Source: Paraniabella hibiscisoli
GTDB taxonomy: Bacteria > Bacteroidota > Bacteroidia > Chitinophagales > Chitinophagaceae
Assembly (NCBI RefSeq): GCF_022512515.1
Contig: NZ_JAKWBK010000004.1
Span: 62,001-126,000 of the forward strand
Length of the DNA: 64,000 nt
Direction of reading: 5' to 3'
The notes below the pieces were generated by a model. It searched no databases. It worked only from the letters and a program-made list of their open reading frames with translations, and was not told the origin of the DNA. Below, piece after piece: positions 30,489-41,172 of this stretch. Positions within the stretch are counted from its first letter, which is position 1. Every line of letters begins with the position of its first letter. A program made the position numbers and the translations under genes.

Positions 30489-30719
30489 TTAAACAACTTC
30501 AATGCCTGCATGCGCCAGGCTTATTAATGCAGACAGCTTTTCCCGTACTATCTCCAACTCTTTAAATCCTACTTCAAAACCTTCGTCATACCTCGCTGCG
30601 CAATACGATTTTTGAAGCAGCCGGAAGGCATCCTTCTCTTTTTGCGCTATGACCCCAAAGCCTGCGGCAACCCGCGGCGTTAAAAAACCCAGGTACTTCA
30701 GCAAAAAGTAAAAGATCAT
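30489..30719 (-). pseudogene. Remnant of a HEPN-domain protein
   Basis: A 76-codon frame whose last ~55 residues (EKDAFRLLQKSYCAARYDEGFEV and KELEIVREKLSALI) resemble the C-terminal helix region of HEPN proteins that pair with minimal nucleotidyltransferases. The N-terminal part is missing or unrelated and no nucleotidyltransferase adjoins it. It is most likely a decayed piece of a mobile-element cargo module. Confidence 0.45.
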
Positions 30720-30884
30720 GGATATGAAATCATTAAAGGCCGTGGAATTTCTTTTGTCGATAACAAGGGCGTGAAAATAAAAGGCAGCGACATGCGCTTA
30801 TCGCTCCAAAACATCAAAAAGCAAATCGAAAAGAATAACGAGATCGTTAAAATATGGCAACAGCAAAATTCATTAGGACTATAA
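30690..30884 (+). pseudogene. C-terminal relic of a mobilisation relaxase
   Basis: The open frame encodes KDHGYEIIKGRGISFVDN followed by KGVKIKGSDMRLSLQNI. That pattern (GYEIxxGRGIxFxDxKxVxxKGSxxxxSL) is what I know from the C-terminal region of Bacteroidota relaxase/mobilisation nucleases. No upstream relaxase domain is present, so the element from which it derives has been deleted. Confidence 0.45.
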
Positions 30885-31653
30885 AAGAAGACATGCTGAT
30901 AGGGTTTAGGAAGATATAAATGCTATTCACGATGTTTAAAAATACAACATACTTTAAGTCAACAATTCCAAGCTATAGTTATAAATGTTTCGACGACTTT
31001 TCAATTGTGCAAACGTTTACGCAATTGAACTTCTTATTGTTGTTTAGATGTATTTTTGGTATCACGCTATTGTGAGAATAGGTTAACCAATATTTTAATT
31101 TTCATTTGTGGAAATAATTATGTCGATCGGAAATTAAAAATTTATGAAAGGAGAATATCTATTTAAGAAAGATAATTTATGAAAAGTATAAGAAAAATAC
31201 CCATCGCTTAAAGTACCTAATTTAAGTATAGAATATATACGATACATTAAAAATAAACCTATTTGTATAATTTTTTAACCAATGAAATAAAGTATTTATC
31301 CCTTAGGAATCGCAAATTGAAAGTAAAGATTGGTATCATTAGAATATTGGGATTTCTTACTGCTATAAGAGAAGCGCTATTCACAGATGAGTTCCGCAAA
31401 TAATGTATTAGCCAGAGACTGTTTGCAAAAATCCAGCTCAGCTTATTACAAAGAGGTCAATTGGGAGAGCAACGATTAACGCGATATTCTTACGATTCAA
31501 TGGGAGCAGGATAATTGCTCGGAGTAATAGCACCGCTATTCTTTCACTAATATTAATATCACTAATAGTATTGCAAACTCAATATCGAAAGGGATGTTGA
31601 GAATCTAATTATGACCTGAAAAATCATTTATGAAACTATAATAAATTAAACCT
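30885..31653. other. AT-rich non-coding region upstream of the YD/RHS locus
   Basis: No convincing gene in 769 bases. Base composition is clearly more AT-rich than the flanking core genes. It contains the 26-bp palindrome at 31002 and a -7-like box TATTTTTG at 31051-31058, so it may be a long regulatory leader of the locus that follows. Confidence 0.6.
31002..31027. promoter_or_regulatory. 26-bp palindrome resembling a LacI-family operator
   Basis: Arms CAATTG flank a core GCAAACGTTTAC; only two base pairs of the 13 mismatch. AAACGTTT-centred palindromes are typical LacI/GalR operators. It lies just upstream of a TATTTTTG box, where bound repressor would block transcription. No LacI-type regulator gene is in the window. 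Confidence 0.5.
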
Positions 31654-34507
31654 ATGATTACAACTGGAACAGATTGCCACAGAACTTTCTGGCCTAAAGT
31701 TTTAAATAAACGACGTTTAGGGTTTACAATTGGGTGTTGGATATTGTTATGTTCTAATGCTTACGCTCAAATTAATGAATCATTTAAGCTTGATCAGACA
31801 GTTCCTTTCGCTCCTGAAGGAGCTAAGTTTGCTAATTACTATTTGACACCGTCGGTTTCGGCAACAGGTACTATTCCTATAGAAATTCCCCTTTATGAAA
31901 TCATCTGTGATGATATAAAAATTCCCATCTCACTCTCCTACCAAACTTCAGGTATCAAAGTTACAGAGTTGTCAGGGTCGGTTGGATTAGGCTGGTCATT
32001 AAATGTTGGAGGAGGGATTTACAGGAGTATAAATGGCCTCCCAGACGAATACGCCGCTCACAACATATCTACTTTCCTGTCACCTTTATATAATATGTCC
32101 GATTATATGGCCAATTTTTCCAATCAGGCAACAGTGCAAAATCAATCTGTGCTTAAAGACTTTGCAGATAATCATTCAGATATTAATCAGGACAATTACT
32201 CATATAATTTTCTGAATTTTTCTGGAGGAGTTTTCTTTAATAATCAACTTGAGCTTAAAGAGCTCAATGATAATAAATTGTTTTTTTCATACGACTCCAA
32301 ATATCTGAACTATTTTTTGGCTAAAGATGGTTACGGCAACACATTTAAATTCGATGTTAAAGAAAATACCCGTAATTCCTCTTACTCTACTCAGGTAACT
32401 TCATCGTTTAACGGCTCAGTGTATGGAGCCACGGCCTGGAAGCTAAGTGAAGTTTCAACAATGTACGATAAAAAGATAAATTTTTCATATGTAGATTATA
32501 CAACAGACTATTTATATCCCAGCTCAAACTCCCTTTATCGTATAGCAGGAATAAATGTAGGGAATGCCGGTAATTGTTTTGATGAAAAAACTATATTTTC
32601 TACAACCTACGCCAACATAAACAATACAAATAAACTTATTAGTAGCGTAACCTCACAGGATATGACAGTAATGTTTTTCTATTCGGATGAACTTAATGCG
32701 TCTAACTGGAAGAGGAAACTGGACAGGATAGAGGTTAAAAATAAAAATGGGGAAATTGTAAAAAAATCAGGTTCGAATATTCCTTATTTAACGGTGATCA
32801 AAGACTTAAATTATTAAGACTGATTTTCGAAGCGACAAGCGGTCAGGGACAATCGGTTTATTCATTTCAATATGATGAGACAAAGAACATGCCTTTGGTA
32901 AATACGATGGGTAAGGATGCTTTTGGATTTTACAATGGCTATGACAATAATACAACTTTATTAAAAACAATAATACCTCCGAATATTACGGCGGAAAGTT
33001 ATCATAATTCTAAGAGGGAGGTAAATGAAGTTTATACAAAGGCGGGAAGTTTACGGCAGATTACTTATCCTACTTCAGGAGGAATTAGGCTATACACTTC
33101 TGTGAATCAATCTGGAGACTATTATGCACCAGGCCTGAAAGTCGATAAAGTGGAACTATTTGATCAAAATGGTAACGTTGTAAATACTAAAATTTACGGG
33201 TATGAACAGTTAGAAGGACTTAAGATCAAATTCCCGGACTATGCAATGCTGGAGAATCCGGTAGATCCGGCTTTGTTTGGTGCACCACAGTGCTTTAGCT
33301 ATTCTTCGGAAAACACATTTCAACAACTTCACTTACCGGCAAATTTTTTCTATAAAAAAGTAACGATTAAAGAGATCGGAGATGGAAAAGAAAGCACTAC
33401 TGTGGAATTTTACGATGACCCCAATCCTTATGCGACCAATGAACCTTTAGAAGAGTATGTTTTTCAACCGGTATTAACCGGTAGGGAGTTTTATAATGGT
33501 AACCCTGTCAGTGGTGTAAAGGTTAAATCGGAGAGCTATAATTATCAACCGGTAATAAACCAGCAGGATGGCGCGAACATATATGAACCTTTACCACCCT
33601 ATCTGGGAAATATCAATTTAAGTGATAATGGCGGTTATACGACATTCCCTTGTTTAAATTACCAACCAGGCTTTGTTGTTAAAAGCGTCCGTAGAGCTAA
33701 ATGGATGCGATTGGAAAGTCAAAGTGAAGTGTACTTTGATAATCAAGGCGGCTCTTATATCGCAGAGAGCTTCCATTATTATGATAATCCAAGTCATAAA
33801 TATGCTACCCGAATTGCCAGTACCAGAAGTAAAGGAGGTTTTGTTGACCAGGAGATGAAGTATCCACAGGATATGGTACAAGCGTCAAATGACCCTCTTG
33901 GGGTATATCAGTTAATGTCTTCAAAAAATATAATTGGTAAGCCCATAATTTTTATGGAGAAAATGAACGGGAAGTCGAAAGGTCAAATGAATGAATACAC
34001 TACATCTGTTTATGGTTTTCCGGTTTTAGGGGCTATAAAGTCTTTTAATGCGGTATCCGCACAATTTGAAGAGCGATCGAGATATAATACCTACGACAGT
34101 CACGGGAATATACTGGAAATGCAAAACAACGATGGCCCCGTAATTTGTTTTGTATATGGTTATAGTGGGCGATATCTTCTTGCAAAAGTTATTGGCAGCA
34201 ATTATAATACAGTGAGCACATTTATTAACCAAACTATGCTTGATAATGCCCATCAATACACTGATGCACAAATACAAACCGAATTGAAAAAATTCGAGAC
34301 GGTCTGGCAACAACGAAAGCACAAGTAAATACTTATACCTATAAGCCTTTGATTGGTATAACATCAGAAACGGATGCTACGGGCCGTACTATTTTTTATG
34401 AGTATGACAGCTTCGGCAGATTGAACATAATTAGGGATAATGAAGGTAATATCGTCAAAAAGACATGTTATAACTATATGGGACAGCAAGCGGATTGTAA
34501 CCAATAA
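31654..34507 (+). CDS. Secreted YD/RHS-type protein, first gene of the RHS locus, two frameshifts
   Basis: About 950 residues when repaired. The signal segment ends near SNAYAQ. The N-terminal part (SATGTIPIEIPLYEI, ISLSYQTSGIKVTELSGSVGLGWSLN) is the common start of Bacteroidota YD-repeat proteins and recalls the SpvB/TcB layout. The C-terminus has YD-type repeats (ATGRTIFYEYDSFGRL). Breaks lie near 32789 (TTT for TTTT) and near 34302. Its stop is only two bases before the next gene's ATG, so the two are cotranscribed and probably act together as shell components. AT-rich codon use marks it as acquired. Confidence 0.8.
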
Positions 34508-34509
34508 AA

Positions 34510-37500
34510 ATGCAAACTATGAGAAAATCATCCTACCATAATTTGGGCCTGTTATTGACGATTTTGCTAGCTTTTTGGACAGGCAGTGACATCTATGCAC
34601 AGCACACACCTACCAGCAGTCAAAATTTTATTTATGAGCGTGTGATTGTAAAAAAGGTGTAAAGACGCCCGCTGATCTTCAAACATTAACGCCTTCAGAT
34701 GTAAGGGCTAGTGTACAGTATTTTGATGGCTTAGGCAGACCCTTACAGGCCATAAGTATACAGGCTTCCCCTGATCGAAAAGATATTATAATCCCGATAA
34801 CTTATGATGCTTTGGGTCGTCAGGATAAACAGTATTTACCTTATGCTGCTAGTGGGTCGGGAGATTATAAAGGAACAGCGCTGTCAGACCAGTCTGCTTT
34901 CTACCTTGCCGCACCGTCCCCTATTACATCCACTGGTAATCCCTTTTCCCAGACCGCATTTGAAGCATCTCCGTTAAACCGCCCTTTGGAACAAGCATTT
35001 CCAGGACAAAGCTGGGCTTTAGGTGGAGGGCACACTATTACAATAGCTTATGATATCAATGTTGCGGGGAGGTAAGGCTGTGGAATGTATACAATAACGG
35101 TACAGTTAATACAGGTGCTACAAATCCTGGATATTACGACGCTGGTCAATTAAATAAAAATGTAACAAAAGACGAGAACAGGAACCAGGTAATAGAGTAT
35201 AAGGATAAAGCTGGTAATGTGGTATGTAAGAAAGTGCAGGATGGAGGCACGGAACAGGCACCGACGTTTATGGTGACTGATTATATTTATGATGATTTTG
35301 GACAACTGGCTTATGTAGTTCCTCCGGCCGTGGAAGGAATTGCCAGCTTTACAGAAACCGACCATAATTTTGGAGCTTTTATTTATGCATACCATTATGA
35401 CGGTCGCCAAAGGCTGATCGAAAAGAAAGTGCCTGGCAAAGGATGGGCTCAGACAGTCTATAACATACGTGATTTACCTATTTATACTCAGAACGCTGAA
35501 CAGCGAGACCGGGGAACCTGGCAGTTTATAAAATACGATGCCCTGAACCGGGTAATTATGACGGGTGAAGATCCGAACAATCTTGGACGTTCTGATCTTC
35601 AGGCTTATGTAACATCAACTCAGACTGCTGGTACGGTGCAGCTATTTGAAGATGTGGATATCAATCAGCCCTATGGCTATACGACTACTCACACCTTTCC
35701 TGAGGCGGTGAATTTAAAGATATTCACTATCAATTATTACGATGATTATAGTGTGCTTACCAAACCCTTAAATCCTTATCCGGAGTATTTTGTTCAACCC
35801 TCAGGAACAGTTACAGAAAGTCAACAGACCCATAGTCTTCCTACGGTTACAGCAACTAATATTTTAGGGACTGCCAATTTGTTATGGGAGGCTACCTACT
35901 ATGATAAAAAGAGCCAGGTAAGTAAAGTAGTTAAACAGCATCATCTTGGGGGTGTAGATGTGACGAGCAATACATACAATTTTGCCGGAGGAGTAATATC
36001 CAGTACCCGGCAACACTATAAAGATAATGCGCTGGCGCTAACTTATGGCAGCGCATTTGAATATGATCATGCTGGCAGAAAAGCAAAGACTACAGAAACT
36101 GTAAATGGCCAGGATATTGCTGTTACTACTCTTAGCTATGATGAGGTAGGTCAGCTATCAACAAAAGTTGCCGGGGGCCACATGACCGCTTACACCTACA
36201 ATCCAAGAGGGTGGTTGACTCAACAAAGCAGTATACGATTTACGCTTCAACTAACATATGATGAAACCACGCAGGGCGCGCAGTATAATGGTAATATAGC
36301 TCGTCAGGTTTGGGCCACCAATGGCCAGATTCATAGTTATGATTATAGTTATGACAAGGCCAATCGTCTTACGGGAGGACTGAGTGATGAGAACTATAAT
36401 GAATCAGGTATCGGTTATGACAAAATGGGCAATATAACGACGCTGACCCGGCAAGGACCTGCTGGCATGCCGGGACTGGGAACATTAAATTATATTTATA
36501 ATGGGAATCAGTTGCAGTCGGTAAGCGGAGGTTATAACAAAACCTACTCGTATAACAATTATGGTAGTGTAGTAAGCGACGGAACACTGAGCTTTGCATA
36601 TAATGAATTAAATTTGCCCAGGCAGGTAACAGGGACGCCGATAGGTACAGTTGACTATACTTACAATGCCGATGGTCAAAAGCTGACGAAACAAACGGTT
36701 AGTGAAACACGTCATTATCTAGACGGTTTAGAATACAACGAGAGCACGATAGATCTTTTACATGCAGAAGAAGGGATGATACGCCATTTTGGAGGAGGTT
36801 TTTATCTCTATGATTTTTACCTGAAAGATCATCTAGGTAATACAAGAGTAGTGCTTAACACTTCAGGAGCTGCTATTCAGCAACAGGATTATTTACCGTT
36901 TGGGTTGGAGATTGGTCGCTACCAGGCAATACCTAATCGTTACAAATATAATGGCAAAGAAAAACAGGAGGAATTAGAACAGTATGATTATGAGGCTAGG
37001 TTCTATGATCCGGTAGTTGGCAGGTGGCATGTGGTAGACCCGTTGGCGGAGCAGATGCGCAGGCATAGCCCTTATAACTATGCTTTTAATAACCCGCTAA
37101 GATTTATAGACCCCGATGGAATGTGGAATTATGATGTTAATGGAAATTGGACAACAAATAAACCTGACGAAATAGAGGAATTTTTGAAATCAGCAAGAAC
37201 TTCCCGGCCTCACTCAGAGGAAAAAGAACCAGCTCAGCGAGGCGGTTTTAGGTCAAGAGACGAGGCTGCTGCTTATTGGGGACATATATATGCAAAAAAA
37301 TCTTTAAAAGACAAAAATGTTGAATACTCTTCTTTAATATATAGCATTACAGTCAACGGGGTTAAGTATTTCTTTTTCACTAACGGGCTTAAAGACGATC
37401 AAGGTCGAGAGAATAAATCGCCAGGTCCGGCAGGAGAAGGACTTGAAAAGTTAAAACCCCTTCTTCCTGATGGTGCAGAAATGGAAGGACATATACATTT

Positions 37501-37804
37501 ACACCCTCAAGGATATGGGGCAACAAACGAGTCGTTCAGTGGGAAAATCAACAATTCCGGTGATGAAAGACAGATGGATATAGCTGGAGATGGATTGGCC
37601 TTTTATGTAATTGGAACTTTTGGGGATTTATATGTGAGACGAAAACCTGAAGAACGGAGTTATCCAAATGAAGATAGGGATACACGTATTGTCTCAGGAT
37701 TTTACTCTAATAGGAGAAGCGTACAGGAGAAATTTAGAGGAGATAAGAAAAAAACAAAAAATTTGCTAAATTCACGTTCTTTAGGTTCACTTCTTCAACT
37801 TTAA
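34510..37804 (+). CDS. RHS-repeat protein with DUF6443 N-terminus and DUF4329/JAB-like C-terminal domain, two frameshifts
   Basis: About 1,098 residues. Signal peptide (to about residue 30), a DUF6443 block (SDVRASVQYFDGLGRPLQAI), many YD repeats, then the RHS-associated core. The core shows LKDHLGNTRVVLN, YKYNGKEKQEE, YDYEARFYDPVVGRW and PLRFIDPDGMW. After the core comes a variable tip of about 225 residues. The tip has DEAAAYWGHIY, VEYSSLIYSITVNG, EGHIHLHPQG and ESFSGKINNSGDERQMD, a His-x-His plus Ser/Asp layout like DUF4329 or JAB/JAMM folds. Breaks near 34655 (A6 for A7) and 35067 (four G, five expected). It is a likely polymorphic toxin or surface effector; activity unproven. Confidence 0.85.
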
Positions 37805-37831
37805 TAAAAATCAAGCTTAAAATATTAAGTA

Positions 37832-38477
37832 ATGAAGCTCCAAGCATTCACTGTTGTTACAATATTTTTTGGGTCGTGGGATGTAATGGAAAAACCGAAT
37901 ACGTTGCAATGAATGGAAAAGTGGTTTTAACTGATACAATAGAACGTATTCATGTACCAAATTCTCATAATGTAAACGTTTTTTTTGATGATGCTTTCCA
38001 TTTAGAAACGCTCTCAGCTGATTCTTCAAATGTTGAAATAAGAATATTTAGAAGTCACGGGCTGGAGAATGATGGAATAGACCTTTTTGTTATAAAAAAG
38101 ATTTAAATAATAAATGGGTTGGGTTCGCTGCTTCACTAAATATATTGGAATGGGATAAAGATGAAAAAGCACGCTACATTCCCCAAAATGTTAATTTGCC
38201 GGTTAAAAAAGACGAATGGGAAACCAAGGCTAATGCGCTATTATCCTTTGGCGTATTGAAATTAAAGAGTTATCAGGAAATTAAAAATTACTATTTGCCA
38301 ACGGATGCAGATGAAGTTCGGGTTGAATATGTATTTCAAGATGACAAAAGAAGCTATGAATTGATAGATCCATTTGGCAATAAGAATATTCCGGATGCAA
38401 AGATCATGTGCAATATCTTAAACTATATTGAATCTGATTTGGGGTTTAGCGAATTTGCACACAGGAAAAACAAGTAA
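37832..38477 (+). CDS. Putative lipoprotein, candidate immunity protein for the RHS tip, two frameshifts
   Basis: About 215 residues once repaired near 37878 (one base lost) and in the A run at 38094-38099 (six A, seven expected). A short signal ends in FFGSC, a plausible lipobox, so it may be a membrane-anchored periplasmic protein. The remainder, with DGIDLFVIKKDLNNKWVGF and DEVRVEYVFQDDKRSYELID, matches no family I recognise. It starts 27 bases after the RHS gene on the same strand, the usual place for an immunity gene. Immunity is inferred only from position, size and localisation. Confidence 0.6.
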
Positions 38478-38489
38478 TTCAAGTTGTCA

Positions 38490-38532
38490 GAAATATAACA
38501 TATTAAGGGACTATCTTAATATGTTATATTTC
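38490..38532. terminator. Perfect 18-bp hairpin ending the RHS locus
   Basis: Arms at 38490-38507 and 38515-38532 are exactly complementary, with loop GGACTAT. The stem is AT-rich and lies 12 bases after the candidate immunity gene. It marks the transcriptional end of the locus and the border to the insertion sequences. Confidence 0.65.
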
Positions 38533-38859
38533 AAGACATGTGAGACAAAATGCCTATCGATTTCTGTAGTACATTTTGCTGTTTCTTGGTATTATTTCGA
38601 CTTCCTTTTCCCAATACTTTGTTGTTACATCTGGTTGAATAGGTATCAGGTGTTCCAGTTCAAGAAGTTTTTCGTTTGGGGTTTTACCATTCAATGATGC
38701 ATGAGGGCGTTTGTAGTTATAGAAATTTTGCCATTCAAGTAATTTCATAGCAAGATCGAGAGTTCTTTCTTTACGATTAATGGTTGAATAAAACTCTGAT
38801 TTATCTGTGAGTTGGGATCTTTCGACCTTTCCATTCAGATGTGGACTCTAGGCTTAATG

Positions 38860-40063
38860 TGTAGAAGTTAAGACTTAATCTGACAGTTGGGGTTAATTTA
38901 GAGTAACGACAAACTAAATTAATAACCCCAAAAGTCAGATTATGAATTCTGCAACTAAGTTAATCAAATCCAGAGTTGGCTTACTCAATTTAGCCGAACA
39001 ATTGAACAATGTGACTCGTGCCTGTAAATTAATGGGTACTAGCCGTGACAGTTTTTACCGTCTTAAACAACTCTATGAGACTGGAGGAGAAGAGGCTCTC
39101 AGAGAAATAAGTCGCCGTAAACCCATTCCCAAAAATCGTGTAGACCCAGCAGTTGAGAATGCTGTTGTTAAAATGGCATTCGATTTTCCAGCCTATGGCC
39201 AATCCAGAGCTTCAATGAACTTCGCAAGCAGGGTATTTTTATTTCAGCAGCTGGCGTTCGTTGTGTGTGGCAACGGCATGATCTGGAGATTTTTGAAAAA
39301 CGTCTCAAGGCTCTGGAGGCTCGCGTAGCTCAGGACGGTTTGATCCTTACGGAAGCCCAGGTTATAGCGATGGAACGAAAAAAGAAAAGCAAGAAGCCCA
39401 TGGGGAAATTGAAACGGAGCATCCTGGTTATCTAGGTTCCCAGGACACCTATTATGTTGGCACAATTAAAGGTGTAGGTAGGATTTATCAACAAACCTTC
39501 ATTGACACCTATAGCCGGGTAGCTTTTGCTAAGCTTTATACAAGCAAACATGCTATTACATCGGCAGATATTCTCAATGATAAAGTTCTTCCATTCTTTG
39601 ACGAACATGAAATACCAATGCTCAGAATACTTACTGATAGAGGAACTGAGTTTAACGGAAGACCCGAAAATCATGAGTATGAATTATATCTACAGATTGA
39701 AGGTATAGATCACAGCAAAACGAAAGTGCGCCATCCCCAAAGTAATGGAATTTGCGAACGCTTACACCGTACCATGCAGGATGAGTTCTATGCAATCGCC
39801 TTCCGAAGAAAGCTCTACCAGGATCTTCAAACTTTACAAAATGATCTGGACGAGTGGCTGGACCATTACAACAATGAGCGACCTCACAGTGGCAGATTTT
39901 GCTTTGGTAAAACTCCACTGCAAACTTTTAAAGAATCGCTTACCTTAGCCAAACAAAAACTGCTGGATCAAGTGAGTCCAGCAGCCTAATTAATTTAATC
40001 TGTATCCCTTTTGAAAATTTAAAAATTAGCCCCTGACTGTACGATCAAGTACTAACTATTACA
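38860..40063 (+). mobile_element. Complete IS481-type insertion sequence (element 2), 1,204 bp
   Basis: Ends are TGTAGAAGTTA (left) and, reverse-complemented, TGTAATAGTTA (right). Imperfect inverted repeats extend about 40 bases inward and share ACTT, ACAGT, GGGG and TAATTT blocks. A 7-bp direct repeat CTTAATG flanks it (38853-38859 and 40064-40070), the target-site duplication. It was inserted into element 1. Confidence 0.85.
38942..39989 (+). CDS. IS481-family transposase of element 2, frameshifted
   Basis: Helix-turn-helix N-terminus (LAEQLNNVTRACKLMGTSRDSFYRL), a linker with EISRRKPIPKNRV, then a DDE integrase core. The catalytic residues are expected in GSQDTYYVGTIKG, ILTDRGTEFNG and NGICERLHRTMQ. 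It ends with the family-typical DEWLDHYNNERPHSGRF and GKTPLQTF. Breaks lie near 39228 and 39385. They may be sequencing errors as elsewhere, so transposition competence cannot be judged. Confidence 0.85.
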
Positions 40064-40115
40064 CTTAATGGGCCTGAATTTTATAAAATGAACCATTAGC
40101 TCTTCCTGGAATATA

Positions 40116-40778
40116 TCATCCCCGAAGATGCTTAATCGTTTTCCCAATGGTATTTAATTTAAGCCCAGCCAGCAACGTTTTGCGGCGCATGTGCACATGC
40201 TCAAAAGACAGGTAGTCCACAAAGTCTTCGTAAAAGTTAAAATCAAAACTATCGAAGGTGATTTCCTGATTCTGGAACTCTTCAAAGGCCAGCAAATGTG
40301 ACTTTACATTTCCATAAACAGTAAGGGTGGCTTTACTTACTTTCCGCTCTTTCGATTTTATAAACTCATCAAATTGATAATAGACACTAAGCTTGTTTTT
40401 CTTTTCTGTCTCTTGTTGTGCTGCGATTTCTTTTTCCTTTGTTTCGATTTCGCTGATATCAAAAGCGGGAGAATAATATCTCTTTACAAATTCAACGCGA
40501 TTCTGGACTTTCTTTAAAAGGGCGTAGGAAACAAGATCTTCGACAATTTTCTTACGCCTTATCAACTCGTCATTGATTGCTTTATAATCACCATACTCTT
40601 TGGGAAGTTGAGAAGACAGACACCGCTTTTTCTTATTCCAGTAATTGAGCGGAATTCTAACTTCTGTGCCGAACAGAGGTTTGTGTTTTTCATCACAGCA
40701 ATGCTGAATGTAAACAGGGCAATTATCATCAGTGAGTGCTTTGCTTTTTCGACAAATTAGCTTAATTGGAAGGGACAT
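40116..40778 (-). pseudogene. Tyrosine integrase, N-terminal half only
   Basis: About 220 residues: an arm-type DNA-binding N-terminus (LPIKLICRKSKALTDDNCPVYI, with an NYWNKKKRCLSS-like segment typical of Bacteroidota conjugative-transposon integrases), then a SAM-like core-binding domain (FDEFIKSKERKVSKATLTVYGNVKSHL). It stops at NTIGKTIKHLRG, just before the catalytic domain with the R-H-R-Y residues. The truncation coincides with the IS481 element 1 remnant. Once an island integrase, now inactive. Confidence 0.75.
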
Positions 40779-40939
40779 AACCTGAACAATTTTAATCGAC
40801 TCGAGTAGCCTGAAATCAGGTCTACTTTTGGCCTACTTTTTAAAATTGTTAAGCTGTTTTAAAGGTAGTAAGGATTCGCTGTGTGATTTGTTATTACAAA
40901 CTGAAAATCAGCCCCTTAAAAGTAAAGTGAGGTAAAAAG

Positions 40940-41013
40940 CAAAAAGGACCATCATTGCTGATGATCCTTTTTTGCGGACCGGACGGGACGCGAACCCGCG
41001 ACCCTCTTAGAAA
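40940..41013 (-). other. tRNA 3'-end fragment with terminator, candidate attachment site
   Basis: On the minus strand 41003-40974 reads as a T-arm (GCGGG/TTCGCGT/CCCGT) plus the 3' acceptor side of a tRNA, followed by a hairpin with T run (40940-40972). No matching 5' half lies upstream. A tRNA 3' fragment next to an integrase is the classic signature of an att site. A TACATTTG box at 41036-41043 (minus) points into it. Confidence 0.5.
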
Positions 41014-41172
41014 TTCACCTCCAACAGCTCTTTTACAAATGTACAATTTTACTATCTGATATAAGATTCAACTTCCTGAAAGACATACAACCATTTTCGA
41101 AATAAATTCGTGATCATCTATTTTAAAAACGATATGCTTCTTTTAACAGGAAGATGCCATTAATTACGAAAA

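Larger units (their letters stand above)
38554..40115 (-). pseudogene. IS481-type transposase remnant (element 1), split by element 2
   Basis: The C-terminal catalytic part reads, on the minus strand, QEELMVHFIKFRPIKP (40064-40108), then PRSPHLNGKVERSQLTDKSE and KLLEWQNFYNYKRPHASLNG (38554-38857). This is the integrase-core end of an IS481-like transposase. Joining the two flanks across element 2 and keeping one CTTAATG gives an open frame, apart from one missing A. The N-terminal half is absent: the sequence beyond 40115 belongs to an integrase gene. Non-functional. Confidence 0.65.
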
